This document shows positions 7,021 through 15,517 of a DNA stretch of 36,775 nt, piece by piece (positions within the stretch are counted from its first letter, which is position 1; every line of letters starts with the position of its first letter). The position numbers and the translations under genes are program-made. The DNA lies in assembly GCF_003260265.1 (NCBI RefSeq), contig NZ_QITQ01000026.1, forward strand, positions 1-36,775. The letters run 5' to 3'. The notes under the pieces are model-generated. The model was not told the DNA's origin and did no database searches. It saw only the letters and a program-made list of their open reading frames with translations. This DNA is from Roseovarius amoyensis (GTDB lineage: Bacteria; Pseudomonadota; Alphaproteobacteria; Rhodobacterales; Rhodobacteraceae).

Positions 7021-9219
7021 CTAGAAAAAGCTTTGCGGGTCGATATCGACGCTCAGGCGGAACCGGGGCGAGCCGCGCACCGGCGCGATCCATTCGGAAA
7101 TCGGACCCTGCAGCGCCACCCCCTTGGGCGCCTTGACCAGCAGGCGCACGCGGTGGCGGCCGCGGACCCGCGCGATGGGGGCCGGGGCGGGGCCGAAGAC
7201 CTGCGCGCCGACGGCCGTCAGCGGCCCGGCATTGCGCGCCAGCTGGTTGCCGATATCAAAGGCCTCCTGCAGATCGGTCGAGGACAGGATGATCCCCGCC
7301 ATGCGCCCGAAGGGGGGCACGCCGGCCTGGCGGCGTTCCCCGGCCTCGGCCCGCCAGAACCCTTCCTCGTCGCCCGACAGGATCGCGCGGATAACAGGGT
7401 GTTCGGGCTGGTGGGTCTGCACCAGCGCCGTGCCGGGCCTGTCGCCCCGCCCGGCCCGGCCCGCAACCTGCCGGATCAGTTGAAAGCTGCGCTCGGCGGC
7501 GCGCAGGTCGGACCCCTGCAACCCCAGATCGGCGTCGATCACCCCCACCAGGGTGAGGTTGGGAAAGTTGTGCCCCTTGGCCACCAGCTGGGTGCCGATG
7601 ATGATGTCGGCGCCACCCGCCGCGATGTCGGCAATCTGTTCCTTCAGCGCCCGGGCGGACCCGAACAGGTCGGATGACAGCGTTGCAATCCGCGCATCGG
7701 GGAACAGCTCTGCCGCCTCGTCAGCCAGCCGTTCGACACCGGGCCCCACCGCCGCCAGCCGCCCCTCGACCCCGCAGGCGGGACAGGCCGGCGGCATCGG
7801 CGCGGTCTCGCCGCACTGGTGGCACATCAGCCGGCCCAGGAACCGATGCTCGACCATCCGCGCGTCGCAGTGCGCACAGCCGATCTGATGCCCGCAGGCG
7901 CGGCAGACGGTGACCGGCGCATAGCCCCGGCGATTGAGGAACAAGAGCGCCTGCTCACCCGCCGCCAGCCGCGCCTGCACCGCCTGTTGCAGGCTGGGCG
8001 AAATCCACCTGCCCGCCGGCAGCTTTTCGGCCCGCAGGTCGATGGCGCGCATCTCGGGCAGCACCGCCGCGCCCACACGGGCTGACAGGTCCAGCCGGGT
8101 GTATTTCCCCGCCTCGGCGTTGGCCCAGCTTTCCAGGCTGGGCGTGGCCGAGGCCAGCACCACCTGCGCGCCGCACAGGCTGGCGCGCAGCACCGCCATG
8201 TCGCGGGCGTTGTACAGCACGCCCTCCTCCTGCTTGTAGGAATTGTCGTGCTCTTCATCCACGACGATCAGGCCAAGGTCGCGGAACGGCAGGAACAGGG
8301 CCGACCGCGCGCCGACAACCACCTGGCAGCCGCCTTGCCCGGCCATCTTCCAGATCCGCCGACGCTCGGTCATGGTGACGCCGGAATGCCATTCGGGGGT
8401 GCGCACGCCGAACCGCGCCTCGATCCGGGCCAGGAATTCGGCCGTCAGCGCGATTTCGGGCAGCAGCACCAGCGCCTGCCGCCCGCGCGCCAGGGTTTCG
8501 GCCACGGCCTCCAGATAGACCTCGGTCTTGCCTGATCCGGTAACGCCACGCAAAAGCGTGGTGCCATAGCCGCCCGTCCGCACCGCCGCGCGCAAGGCAT
8601 CCGCCGCGACGCGCTGTTCATCCGTCAGCGCCACGCCGGCGCGGTCGGGGTCGAGGCGCGGATAGGGGGTGTCGCGCGGGGTGTCTTCCTCTTGCAGGGC
8701 GCCGTGTTGGGCCAGCCCCTTGACGACCGAGGGCGAAACCCCGGCCTCGTCGCTCAGCTCGCGCAGGGTGACGCCCAGCCCGCCATAGCGCGCCGCCGCC
8801 TCCATCACCCTGCGGCGGGCGTCGGTCATGCGATCCGGCGCATCATCGCCGGGGCGGTAGACCTTGCGCATGGATGGCGGGTCGGCCAGCCCCGGCGCGC
8901 GGGTGGCCAATCGCAGCATCGCCGACATGGGCGTCAGCGTATAGTCGCCCGCGCGGGTCAGAAAGGCCTGCATCTCTTCGCGCATCGGCGCCAGGTCCAG
9001 CACCCGGATCACCGGGCGGATCTTCGAGATGTCGAAATCGCCCTTCCCCGGCCCCCAGACCACGCCCAGCACCTTGCGCGGGCCCAGCGGCACCTCGACA
9101 AAGGCGCCGGCCAGGCAGCCGCCTTCGGGCGCGCGGTAATCCAGCACCCGGTTGATCGGCTGCGCCGTCAGGACGCCGACAAGCTCGCCTTCGGCGAAAA
9201 ATCCCGGAGCATTGGCCAA
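7021..9219 (-). CDS. priA: Primosomal replication restart helicase PriA
   Basis: PriA recognises stalled replication forks and reloads the replisome. The 732-residue protein has the N-terminal 3' DNA-end-binding domain, Walker A GVTGSGKT with K231, Walker B DEEH (321-324), and the motif LASATPSLESW (355-365). Eight zinc-binding cysteines at 439, 442, 448, 451, 466, 469, 479 and 482 form two zinc sites. Helicase motifs follow (GTQLVAKGHNFPN, QVAGRAGRG). The start is a TTG at 9219 preceded by AAGGAGGG at 5-base spacing; no in-frame ATG fits the N-terminal domain. The gene is divergent from the transaldolase-like gene, with 87 bases between them. Confidence 0.97.
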   Translation of the reverse strand: MANAPGFFAEGELVGVLTAQPINRVLDYRAPEGGCLAGAFVEVPLGPRKVLGVVWGPGKGDFDISKIRPVIRVLDLAPMREEMQAFLTRAGDYTLTPMSAMLRLATRAPGLADPPSMRKVYRPGDDAPDRMTDARRRVMEAAARYGGLGVTLRELSDEAGVSPSVVKGLAQHGALQEEDTPRDTPYPRLDPDRAGVALTDEQRVAADALRAAVRTGGYGTTLLRGVTGSGKTEVYLEAVAETLARGRQALVLLPEIALTAEFLARIEARFGVRTPEWHSGVTMTERRRIWKMAGQGGCQVVVGARSALFLPFRDLGLIVVDEEHDNSYKQEEGVLYNARDMAVLRASLCGAQVVLASATPSLESWANAEAGKYTRLDLSARVGAAVLPEMRAIDLRAEKLPAGRWISPSLQQAVQARLAAGEQALLFLNRRGYAPVTVCRACGHQIGCAHCDARMVEHRFLGRLMCHQCGETAPMPPACPACGVEGRLAAVGPGVERLADEAAELFPDARIATLSSDLFGSARALKEQIADIAAGGADIIIGTQLVAKGHNFPNLTLVGVIDADLGLQGSDLRAAERSFQLIRQVAGRAGRGDRPGTALVQTHQPEHPVIRAILSGDEEGFWRAEAGERRQAGVPPFGRMAGIILSSTDLQEAFDIGNQLARNAGPLTAVGAQVFGPAPAPIARVRGRHRVRLLVKAPKGVALQGPISEWIAPVRGSPRFRLSVDIDPQSFF

Positions 9220-9306
9220 GCAGCCCTCCTTTCAAGGGTTTCGGCGGGGTTCACCATGAGGTAAACGCAAAGCGCAAAAACCCCAAGACGCCAGAGAGGC
9301 CATGCC
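9220..9306. promoter_or_regulatory. Divergent priA / fsa-like intergenic region
   Basis: These 87 bases separate two head-to-head genes and must hold signals for both. The priA ribosome site AAGGAGGG (minus) is at about 9225-9232, and the GAGAGG ribosome site of the plus-strand gene is at about 9293-9298. No convincing -35/-10 pair was identified by eye. Confidence 0.5.
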
Positions 9307-9960
9307 ATGAAGTTTTTCGTAGATACCGCCGATGTAGCTGCCATCGCCGAGCTGAACGACCTCGGCATGGTCGACGGAGTAACGACGAACCCGTCGCTTA
9401 TCATGAAATCGGGACGCGACATCACCGAGGTGACGAAAGAGATCGCCGAGATGATCGAAGGCCCCGTCAGCGCCGAGGTGGTCGCGCTGGAGGCCGACGC
9501 GATGGTGGCCGAGGGTCGCAAGCTGGCCCAGATCGCACCCAACATCGCCGTCAAGGTGCCGCTGACCTGGGACGGGCTCAAGGCCTGTCGGCAGCTTTCG
9601 TCCGAGGGCCATACCGTCAACGTCACGCTGTGCTTTTCGGCCAACCAGGCGCTGCTGGCGGCCAAGGCGGGGGCGAGCTTTATCAGCCCGTTCATCGGCC
9701 GGCTGGACGACATCAACCTGGACGGGATGCAACTGATCGCCGATATCCGCCAGATCTATGACAACTACGATTTCGAAACCGAAATCCTGGCCGCCTCGAT
9801 CCGCACCGTGAACCACGCCTTCGAGGCCGCGCGCATCGGTTCCGACATCATGACCGCCCCGCCCGAGGTGATCCGCAAGATGGCCCAGCACCCGCTGACC
9901 GACAAGGGGCTGGAGGCGTTCCTGAAGGATTGGGAAAAGACCGGGCAGAAAATCCTCTGA
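9307..9960 (+). CDS. Transaldolase / fructose-6-phosphate aldolase family enzyme
   Basis: A compact 217-residue TIM-barrel enzyme of the TalC/FSA subfamily. The first strand MKFFVDTAD, the TTNPSLI motif (about 26-32) and the Schiff-base lysine K83 in NIAVKVPLT are all present. Such short proteins act either as transaldolase in the pentose phosphate pathway or as fructose-6-phosphate aldolase. The sequence alone does not decide between them, and bacterial genomes often annotate them as transaldolase. The ATG at 9307 has GAGAGG 8 bases upstream; an overlapping out-of-frame ATG lies at 9302. It appears monocistronic, followed by a GC-rich hairpin and TCTTTCTTC. Confidence 0.92.
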   Translation: MKFFVDTADVAAIAELNDLGMVDGVTTNPSLIMKSGRDITEVTKEIAEMIEGPVSAEVVALEADAMVAEGRKLAQIAPNIAVKVPLTWDGLKACRQLSSEGHTVNVTLCFSANQALLAAKAGASFISPFIGRLDDINLDGMQLIADIRQIYDNYDFETEILAASIRTVNHAFEAARIGSDIMTAPPEVIRKMAQHPLTDKGLEAFLKDWEKTGQKIL

Positions 9961-9965
9961 CCACC

Positions 9966-9999
9966 GGCGGGGGCGCAGGGGCGCCCTCGTCTTTCTTCT
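9966..9999 (+). terminator. Possible weak terminator after the transaldolase-like gene
   Basis: A GC-rich inverted repeat (GGGCGC, short loop, GCGCCC, about 9970-9985) is followed by TCGTCTTTCTTCT. The T-rich tail is interrupted, so termination would be partial. Confidence 0.4.
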
Positions 10000-10079
10000 A
10001 GGGCAAATTTTTGCGGCAAAACCGGGCACCTTCTGCTAGAGTGATGGAAAAGCAAAGAAACAAAGAGCACGAGGCAAGA

Positions 10080-10787
10080 ATGAGCAGCCGTCCGGCCATG
10101 ACCGACAATCTGCGTGAAAAGATCATCGCGCAGCCCGACGTGATTCTCGAAGACCGCGACCTGATGCGCGCGCTCATCGCTGCCAACGACCGGGCGAAGG
10201 GCGGCAACATCGTCGATCTGCGCGGCATCGCCATGGAACGGCTGGAGGCGCGGCTTGCCCGGCTGGAAGATACCCACCGCAGCGTCATCGCGGCGGCCTA
10301 TGAAAACCTTGCCGGCACCAATCAGGTGCATCGGGCGATCCTGCGCATGCTCGACCCGGTCGAGTTCGAGCAGTTCCTGCGCGACCTGGGCGGCGAGGTG
10401 GCCGATATCCTGCGCGTGGACAGCGTGCGGCTGGTGCTGGAATCGGCACAGGACGGCGACGAGCCGGCGGTGCAGCGGCTGGATGACGTGCTCGGCATTG
10501 CCGGGCCGGGTTTCGTGAACGACTACCTGGCGCAGGGCCAGCGCGGCGGCGCGCGCCAGGTCACGTTGCGCCAACTGGCCGAGGGCGATGCGCGCATCTA
10601 TGGCCCGGCGGCCCAGCATATCCGGTCAGAGGCCTGCCTGCTGCTGGATTTCGGACCCGGCCGCCTGCCCGGGATGCTGGCGATGGGGGCGGAGGATCCG
10701 CACCAGTTCAGCCCGCAACAGGGCACCGACCTGCTGGCCTTTTTCGCGGGCGTCTTTGAACGGGCCATGCGGCGCTGGTTGTCATGA
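10080..10787 (+). CDS. DUF484 family (GAF-like) protein
   Basis: A 235-residue soluble protein of the DUF484 family. It has the N-terminal segment LREKIIAQPDVILEDRDLMRAL, a coiled helix ERLEARLARLEDTHRSVI (about 54-71), and a GAF-like C-terminal domain with the terminal FFAGVFERAMRRWL. The family has no established activity but is characteristically found directly upstream of xerC, as in E. coli (yigA-xerC), and here its TGA overlaps the xerC ATG by 4 bases (10784-10787). I chose the ATG at 10080 with GAGGCAAGA upstream; an upstream frame to 10011 has no family resemblance. A link to chromosome dimer resolution is inferred from position only. Confidence 0.88.
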   Translation: MSSRPAMTDNLREKIIAQPDVILEDRDLMRALIAANDRAKGGNIVDLRGIAMERLEARLARLEDTHRSVIAAAYENLAGTNQVHRAILRMLDPVEFEQFLRDLGGEVADILRVDSVRLVLESAQDGDEPAVQRLDDVLGIAGPGFVNDYLAQGQRGGARQVTLRQLAEGDARIYGPAAQHIRSEACLLLDFGPGRLPGMLAMGAEDPHQFSPQQGTDLLAFFAGVFERAMRRWLS

Positions 10788-11698
10788 TCTCGCCGGCAGC
10801 GCAAACCGCGCTGCAGGACTGGCTGAGCGCGCAAAAGGCCATGAAGGGCGCCTCGGCCAACACCATCGCGGCCTACAGCCACGACCTGACGCATTTCCTG
10901 GCCTTCATGACCCGCCACCGGGGCGAGGAACAGGGCCTTACCCGCCTCGCCACCGTCGGCGTGCCCGAGATGCGCGCATGGATGGCCGCCTGCCGGTCCG
11001 AGGGGCTGGGCGCACGGTCGCTGGCGCGGCGGCTGTCGGCGGTCAAAAGCTTTTATCGCTGGCTGTCACGGCGCCAGAGCTTTGACGCCACCGCCGTTCT
11101 GGCCACCCGCACGCCCCGGTTCGAACGCAAGCTGCCAAGGCCGCTGTCGGTCGATGCGGCGCGCGACCTGATCGATAATTGCGAACTGGAATCCCAGACC
11201 CCCTGGGTCGCCGCCCGCGATGCGGCGGTGGTGACGCTGCTTTATGGCTGCGGTCTGCGAATTTCCGAGGCGCTGTCCCTGACCGGCGCCGAATTGCCGC
11301 TGGGCGAGGTGCTGCGCATCACCGGCAAGGGCGGCAAGGAACGCATCGTGCCGGTGATCGCCCCGGCCCGCGCGGCGGTGGCGGAATATGCCCGGCTCTG
11401 CCCATATGAGCACGACGCGCAGATGCCGCTCTTTCGCGGGGTGCGCGGTGGCGCGCTGGGCCCCCGCGCGGTGCAGAAACTGGTGGCGGGGGTACGCACC
11501 CGGCTGGGCCTGCCCGCCAGCGTGACTCCGCACGCCATGCGCCACAGCTTTGCCACCCACCTGCTGAATGCAGGCGGCGACCTGCGCGCCATCCAGGAAC
11601 TGCTTGGTCATGCCTCGCTGTCGACGACGCAGGCCTATACCGCTGTCGATACCGTGCACCTGATGGAGGTCTATCGCCGCGCCCACCCCAAAGCATGA
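10784..11698 (+). CDS. xerC: Tyrosine recombinase XerC
   Basis: XerC acts with XerD at the dif site to resolve chromosome dimers. The 304-residue protein has an N-terminal SAM-like core-binding domain (about 8-100) and a catalytic domain with the full tyrosine-recombinase set: R159 (GCGLRISE), a lysine in GKGGKE (K182), H250 and R253 (HAMRHSFATHLL), H276 (LGHASLS) and the nucleophile Y285 (TTQAYTAVD). The spacing of these residues matches XerC/XerD. It is not an integrase of a mobile element: it sits in the conserved DUF484-xerC context and has the Xer length. The 4-base overlap with DUF484 indicates translational coupling. Confidence 0.95.
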   Translation: MISPAAQTALQDWLSAQKAMKGASANTIAAYSHDLTHFLAFMTRHRGEEQGLTRLATVGVPEMRAWMAACRSEGLGARSLARRLSAVKSFYRWLSRRQSFDATAVLATRTPRFERKLPRPLSVDAARDLIDNCELESQTPWVAARDAAVVTLLYGCGLRISEALSLTGAELPLGEVLRITGKGGKERIVPVIAPARAAVAEYARLCPYEHDAQMPLFRGVRGGALGPRAVQKLVAGVRTRLGLPASVTPHAMRHSFATHLLNAGGDLRAIQELLGHASLSTTQAYTAVDTVHLMEVYRRAHPKA

Positions 11699-11733
11699 TT
11701 GAACCGTGCCGGGAATTCGGCCATGACAAAAGC

Positions 11734-12450
11734 ATGACATCTCAGACCAAGGCTTTGCTGGTTCACCTTTTCACCGCCACCGGGGCAGTGCTGGCCATGC
11801 TGGCCATGCTGGCGGCTGTCGACGGGAAATGGAGCCTGATGTTCCTGTGGCTGGTGGTGGCGTTTGCCGTCGACGGCATCGACGGGCCGCTGGCGCGCCA
11901 CTATCACGTCAAGAAATACGCCCCACGTATCGATGGCGTTCTGCTCGACCTGATCATCGACTATCTGACCTATGTCTTCATCCCCGCTTTTGCGCTGTTC
12001 AAGTCGGGCCTGTTGCCGGGCTGGACCGGCTGGTTCGCGATCATCGTCATCACCTATGCCAGCGCCGTCTATTTCGCCGACGACCGGATGAAGACCGAAG
12101 ATAACTCGTTCCACGGGTTTCCCGGCTGCTGGAACATGCTGGTGCTGGTGCTATTCGCGGTCGAACCCAGCTTTTGGCTGATCCTGATCCTGGTGGTGGC
12201 GATGGCGGTGGCGATGTTCCTGCCTCTCAAGTTCATCCACCCTGCGCGCACGGTGCGCTGGCGGCTGTTGTCGCTGCCTGTGGCGATGGCCTGGACGTTC
12301 TTTGCCGGCTGGGCGGCCTGGGTCGATTTCCACCCCGAAAGCTGGGCGCATTGGGGGCTGGTGGCAACCAGCCTCTACCTGCTGCTGGCGGGGATGGTGC
12401 AGCAGGTCATCCCGCCGCGCAACCGTCAGTCGCAGGGCAACGCGTCGTAG
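11734..12450 (+). CDS. pcs: Phosphatidylcholine synthase (CDP-alcohol phosphatidyltransferase)
   Basis: Pcs condenses CDP-diacylglycerol with choline to make phosphatidylcholine at the inner membrane, a route known mainly from alphaproteobacteria. The 238-residue protein carries the complete CDP-alcohol phosphotransferase motif: D47-x2-D50-G51-x2-A54-R55 then G68-x3-D72-x3-D76. Several membrane helices surround it, and the family-typical TGFW/FADDRMKTEDN and GFPGCWNML segments are present. The ATG at 11734 matches the usual N-terminus (VHLFTATGAVLAM follows). An in-frame ATG at 11695 overlaps the xerC stop by 4 bases and would add 13 residues. The 3' end overlaps the convergent nitrilase-like gene by 25 bases. 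Confidence 0.93.
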   Translation: MTSQTKALLVHLFTATGAVLAMLAMLAAVDGKWSLMFLWLVVAFAVDGIDGPLARHYHVKKYAPRIDGVLLDLIIDYLTYVFIPAFALFKSGLLPGWTGWFAIIVITYASAVYFADDRMKTEDNSFHGFPGCWNMLVLVLFAVEPSFWLILILVVAMAVAMFLPLKFIHPARTVRWRLLSLPVAMAWTFFAGWAAWVDFHPESWAHWGLVATSLYLLLAGMVQQVIPPRNRQSQGNAS

Positions 12451-13265
12451 TCGGGCAGCCGGTCGGCCAGAAAGCTGTAGCTTTCCCGCGCCGCGAGAAT
12501 CTCATCGGTCGAGACCTCGAACCGGCGCAGTTCCTCGCGGCTGGCGTCGAACCGCTCCATCGGGCGGGTTTCGTCCATCCATGGCCGGCAAAAGGCCGAT
12601 CCGCCATAGTCGCGCCCGGCGCGGTTGAGGCTGAGCAGGAATAACTGGTTCTCCAGCGCCCGCGCGGTGATGAAATCATGCCAGGTGGCAAAGCTCTCAT
12701 CGCGGAAATAGGCGCCACAATGCAGGATCAGCCCGACCCGGTGGCGCAACGCCAGGCTGCGCGACAACTCAGGGATGCGGATGTCGTAGCAGATGATCGG
12801 CGCGCAGGTGATCCCGGCTACGTCGAATGTCAGCAGGTGGTCGCCAGCGGCAAAGTAGTCCTTTTCCACCCCCGCGCCGTACTGGCACAGGTGCAGCTTG
12901 TCATAAACGCCGATGCAATCGCCATCCGGTCCCGCCACGGCGGTGCTGATGAAACGCCGCCCGCCTTCGGCCCGGGCAAAGCCAAAGACCACATGCACCC
13001 CATGCGTCCGCGCCACCGCCGACCAGGCCGCCAGCGACGGCCCGTTCAGGGGTTCAGCCAGCGCATCGAGATGGGCAAAGGCCCCGCTGCCGTAGTCGAT
13101 GCTGGAAAGCTCAGGCAGCACCACCAGGTCGGCCGGCGCGCGGGCCAGCTCATCGGACACCAACCGCGTTGTGCGCGTCAGGTGCGCGTCGCGGTCGGCG
13201 GTGCAGGTCATGGCGGGCACGTCGATCTGGCAGGCCAGCAGGCGCAGTTTCCCGGTTGCGGTCAT
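12426..13265 (-). CDS. Carbon-nitrogen hydrolase (nitrilase superfamily)
   Basis: A 279-residue cytoplasmic hydrolase with the nitrilase-superfamily catalytic triad: E52 (LPELSS), K123 (YDKLHL) and C159 (IICYDIRIPE). The YDIRIPEL segment is typical of omega-amidase/Nit-like branches, so an amide or omega-amide of a small metabolite is the likely substrate class; the exact substrate is not predictable. The ATG overlaps the upstream OmpA-like stop by 4 bases (13262-13265). It is the last gene of a five-gene operon, and its 3' end runs 25 bases into the convergent pcs gene with no room for a terminator. Confidence 0.85.
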   Translation of the reverse strand: MTATGKLRLLACQIDVPAMTCTADRDAHLTRTTRLVSDELARAPADLVVLPELSSIDYGSGAFAHLDALAEPLNGPSLAAWSAVARTHGVHVVFGFARAEGGRRFISTAVAGPDGDCIGVYDKLHLCQYGAGVEKDYFAAGDHLLTFDVAGITCAPIICYDIRIPELSRSLALRHRVGLILHCGAYFRDESFATWHDFITARALENQLFLLSLNRAGRDYGGSAFCRPWMDETRPMERFDASREELRRFEVSTDEILAARESYSFLADRLPDYDALPCD

Positions 13266-14209
13266 CCGCCGCCGCCGCTGAGCAGAACTGCCTCGACCCG
13301 GCGGTTGGCCTCACGCCCCGCCGGGGTGGTGTTGGGGGCGACGGGGGCCAGGTAGCCCGCGCCGTGTGCCTCCATCTGCGCACGATCGGCTCCATACGTC
13401 TGAACCAACCGTTCCAGAACGGCGCTTGCGCGTTCGCGCGACAGGGCCATGTTGGTGTCCAGCCCGCCCACCGCGTCGGTGTGGCCGACCAGCGCAATCC
13501 GGCGGGTGTCACCCCCGGCAAGATACGCCGCCAGCGCCGAAAGTGAGACATAAGGCCCCTGGCCCAGCGCCGCCGCGCCACTGGCGAAATCCAGGTCGCC
13601 CAGGACGACATGCCCTTGCGAAACCAGCTGCGCCACGACCGCGCTTGCCGGCACGCCTGGCGGGGGCGGTGCGACCGGTGTGGCGGCGACAACCGGCACC
13701 GTCTGTGCCCCCGCGGCGACCAGCTGGACATAGCCGGCGCCGCCGCTCACGCTGACCAGGCAGGAAATGAATTCGGCGCCGTTGCCGTTGCGCCTCTGCG
13801 CCGCCAGAAAACGGAAATCGAACAGATCGACCAGCATGTCGGGCGCCGGCAGAACCTCGGTGCTGAACCGAAAGTCGAAGCCGCCGCATTGATCGGCCAC
13901 GCAGTCAAAAACGATGTCATAGCCCGCCGCCGCAAGCTGTTCGCGCAGAGGCGCGATCAGTTGCAACGTCGTGACCTCACCGTTCACGATGCGCCACGCT
14001 TGCCGGGTGATCTGGCCCTCGATCTCCTGCACGGGCAGAACGCCGTCGGCAAATGGACCCACCGGCAGGAAATAGGTGTCGGCGGGCTGCATCTCTTCGC
14101 GGGTGAGTTCGGCCTCGCCGGGCAGGTTCAGTTCCAGCGCGCGCACCGGCACGGCGAATGCCGCCAGCACGGCCACAGGCAGGCAGAGCGCGCGCAGCCC
14201 CCCCGACAC
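13262..14209 (-). CDS. OmpA-family peptidoglycan-binding envelope protein
   Basis: A secreted protein of about 315 residues with a signal peptide (hydrophobic LCLPVAVLAAFAVPVRA, likely cut after residue 24). The novel N-terminal domain contains a CVADQCGGFDFRF segment and a PVAPPPPG linker. A C-terminal OmpA-like domain follows, with IALVGHTDAVGGLDTNMALS and GREANRRVEAVL, which bind peptidoglycan. It would anchor to the wall from the periplasm or outer membrane; no beta-barrel is evident. The GTG at 14209 is the best start because it lies just after the upstream stop (14214-14216) and directly precedes the signal peptide. The open frame extends further but would overlap the upstream gene by about 200 bases. 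Confidence 0.82.
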   Translation of the reverse strand: MSGGLRALCLPVAVLAAFAVPVRALELNLPGEAELTREEMQPADTYFLPVGPFADGVLPVQEIEGQITRQAWRIVNGEVTTLQLIAPLREQLAAAGYDIVFDCVADQCGGFDFRFSTEVLPAPDMLVDLFDFRFLAAQRRNGNGAEFISCLVSVSGGAGYVQLVAAGAQTVPVVAATPVAPPPPGVPASAVVAQLVSQGHVVLGDLDFASGAAALGQGPYVSLSALAAYLAGGDTRRIALVGHTDAVGGLDTNMALSRERASAVLERLVQTYGADRAQMEAHGAGYLAPVAPNTTPAGREANRRVEAVLLSGGGG

Positions 14210-14213
14210 CGAT

Positions 14214-14786
14214 TCAACGCGCCTGAGCGTGGTATTCGGGGTTCGGGCGCATGCCCGTGGCGCTGGCCATCCGGTTGGACATCGAAAAGAATCCCACGAC
14301 GCTCGCAATGTCCCAGATGTCACGGTCAGTGAAACCGGCGTCGCGCAGCGCCTGGCGGTCGGCCTCTTCCACCTCGGCGCTGGCCTTGACCACCTTTTCG
14401 GCAAAGACCAACATTGCATGCTGGCGGGCGTCCAGATCGGCCATGCGCCAGTTCATCACCATCGCCTCGCCCAGTTCGGGCTTGCCCGACAACTGACGCA
14501 CGGCGGCACCATGGGCGACCTGGCAATACCAGCAGCGGTTGATCGACGAGACCATCACCGCGATCATCTCGCGTTCCAGCTTGGACAACCCGCTTTCACC
14601 CAGCATCAGGTCGTTGTACATCGCCGTGAAGGCGTCCAACTTGGCCTGATCAAAGGCATAGGCCCGCAGCACGTTGGGTACCATCCCCAGCTTTTCGTCG
14701 CACAGATCGAAATATTTCTGCATCTCCGGCGGCAGCGGATCGAGTGCAGGCAGGTTTAGGGCGGTGGGCTGGGGGGCTGGGGTCAT
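14214..14786 (-). CDS. Peroxidase-related protein of the AhpD/carboxymuconolactone decarboxylase fold
   Basis: A 190-residue alpha-helical protein of the AhpD-like/CMD fold. It has the redox motif C85-W-Y-C88 followed by H92 (CWYCQVAHG), preceded by LEREMIAVMVSSINR. Such proteins reduce peroxides or act as redox partners; the length and C-terminal extension fit the uncharacterised peroxidase-related group. Both cysteines and the histidine are present, so it is probably active. The ATG overlaps the GNAT gene stop by 4 bases (14783-14786). The electron donor is not apparent from neighbours. Confidence 0.88.
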   Translation of the reverse strand: MTPAPQPTALNLPALDPLPPEMQKYFDLCDEKLGMVPNVLRAYAFDQAKLDAFTAMYNDLMLGESGLSKLEREMIAVMVSSINRCWYCQVAHGAAVRQLSGKPELGEAMVMNWRMADLDARQHAMLVFAEKVVKASAEVEEADRQALRDAGFTDRDIWDIASVVGFFSMSNRMASATGMRPNPEYHAQAR

Positions 14787-15517
14787 CTGGCGTTTTCCTC
14801 CGTGGCTTTGCGGTAGTGGTACTGTCCCACAACCTCCAGCCCGAGGGAAGAGCAGAGCGCGTTGGACCCTTCATTCGCCTGCGTACAAAGCGCGGCCAAG
14901 TGGGTGCCGCCCCGTTCGGCGGCCCAGAACGCCGCCTGCCGGCACATCAGCGCCGCCATCCCCCGGCGGCGGCAATTCACCGCCACTTCCACCGCGTGCA
15001 TCATCGCAACGCCTTTGTGCAGCGCGACAAAGGCGGTGGCGGCCGGGGCATTCCCGTCCCGGCCCAGCATCGATTTTTTCGGCACCTCGACCCGTTCCAT
15101 CACGGCCAGCCGTTCCGGCCCGATACCGCCTGCCGCCCAGATCTCGCGCTGGATCGCCAACGGCTCCCACCCGGCAAAGACCCGCGCCAGAGGTATCGGC
15201 TCTTCCATCAGCGGGCGCAGCGGCCCCAGGCGGAGATTGACCGGATCGACCAGGTCATAGCCCTGCTCCGCCAGCATCGCGTCAAGCGCCGCGTCACCCT
15301 GCCGGATCATGAACAGCGGCGTCTGCCCCAGCCCGCGCATCGCCGCCTCGGCCTGCGGCAGGTCAGCCTCTGTCACCGGGCCGGCGGCAGTGGCCGCGGA
15401 AACACGACTGCCCCCGTCCCGCCCCTCGCGGATTGTCCATGGGCCAACCCGTGTCATCGAAGCGGGTGCCCAGGTGGCATCTATTGCGTCATAGAGCATC
15501 GTGATGTCGTGGGTCAT
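14783..15517 (-). CDS. GNAT family N-acetyltransferase
   Basis: A 244-residue protein whose C-terminal half is a GNAT fold. Strand 4 MMHAVEVAVN is followed by the acetyl-CoA pyrophosphate loop CRRRGMAALMCRQAAFWA (about 182-199), then THLAALCTQANEGSNALCSSLGLEVVGQYHYR. The N-terminal 130 residues look like a second, degenerate GNAT-like or substrate domain (TPLFMIRQGDAALDAML). The acceptor substrate is unknown. Start and stop both overlap neighbours by 4 bases (15514-15517 and 14783-14786), so it is translated as part of the operon. Confidence 0.85.
   Translation of the reverse strand: MTHDITMLYDAIDATWAPASMTRVGPWTIREGRDGGSRVSAATAAGPVTEADLPQAEAAMRGLGQTPLFMIRQGDAALDAMLAEQGYDLVDPVNLRLGPLRPLMEEPIPLARVFAGWEPLAIQREIWAAGGIGPERLAVMERVEVPKKSMLGRDGNAPAATAFVALHKGVAMMHAVEVAVNCRRRGMAALMCRQAAFWAAERGGTHLAALCTQANEGSNALCSSLGLEVVGQYHYRKATEENAR

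Noticed and set aside
6175..7677. 500-codon plus-strand open frame opposite the MFS gene and priA
   Set aside because: Composition rich in Gln, Arg and His typical of an antisense frame; the opposite strand carries clear PriA and transporter motifs.
10784..11698. XerC-type recombinase as an integron or phage integrase
   Set aside because: The DUF484-xerC gene pair, length and catalytic spacing fit the chromosomal XerC.
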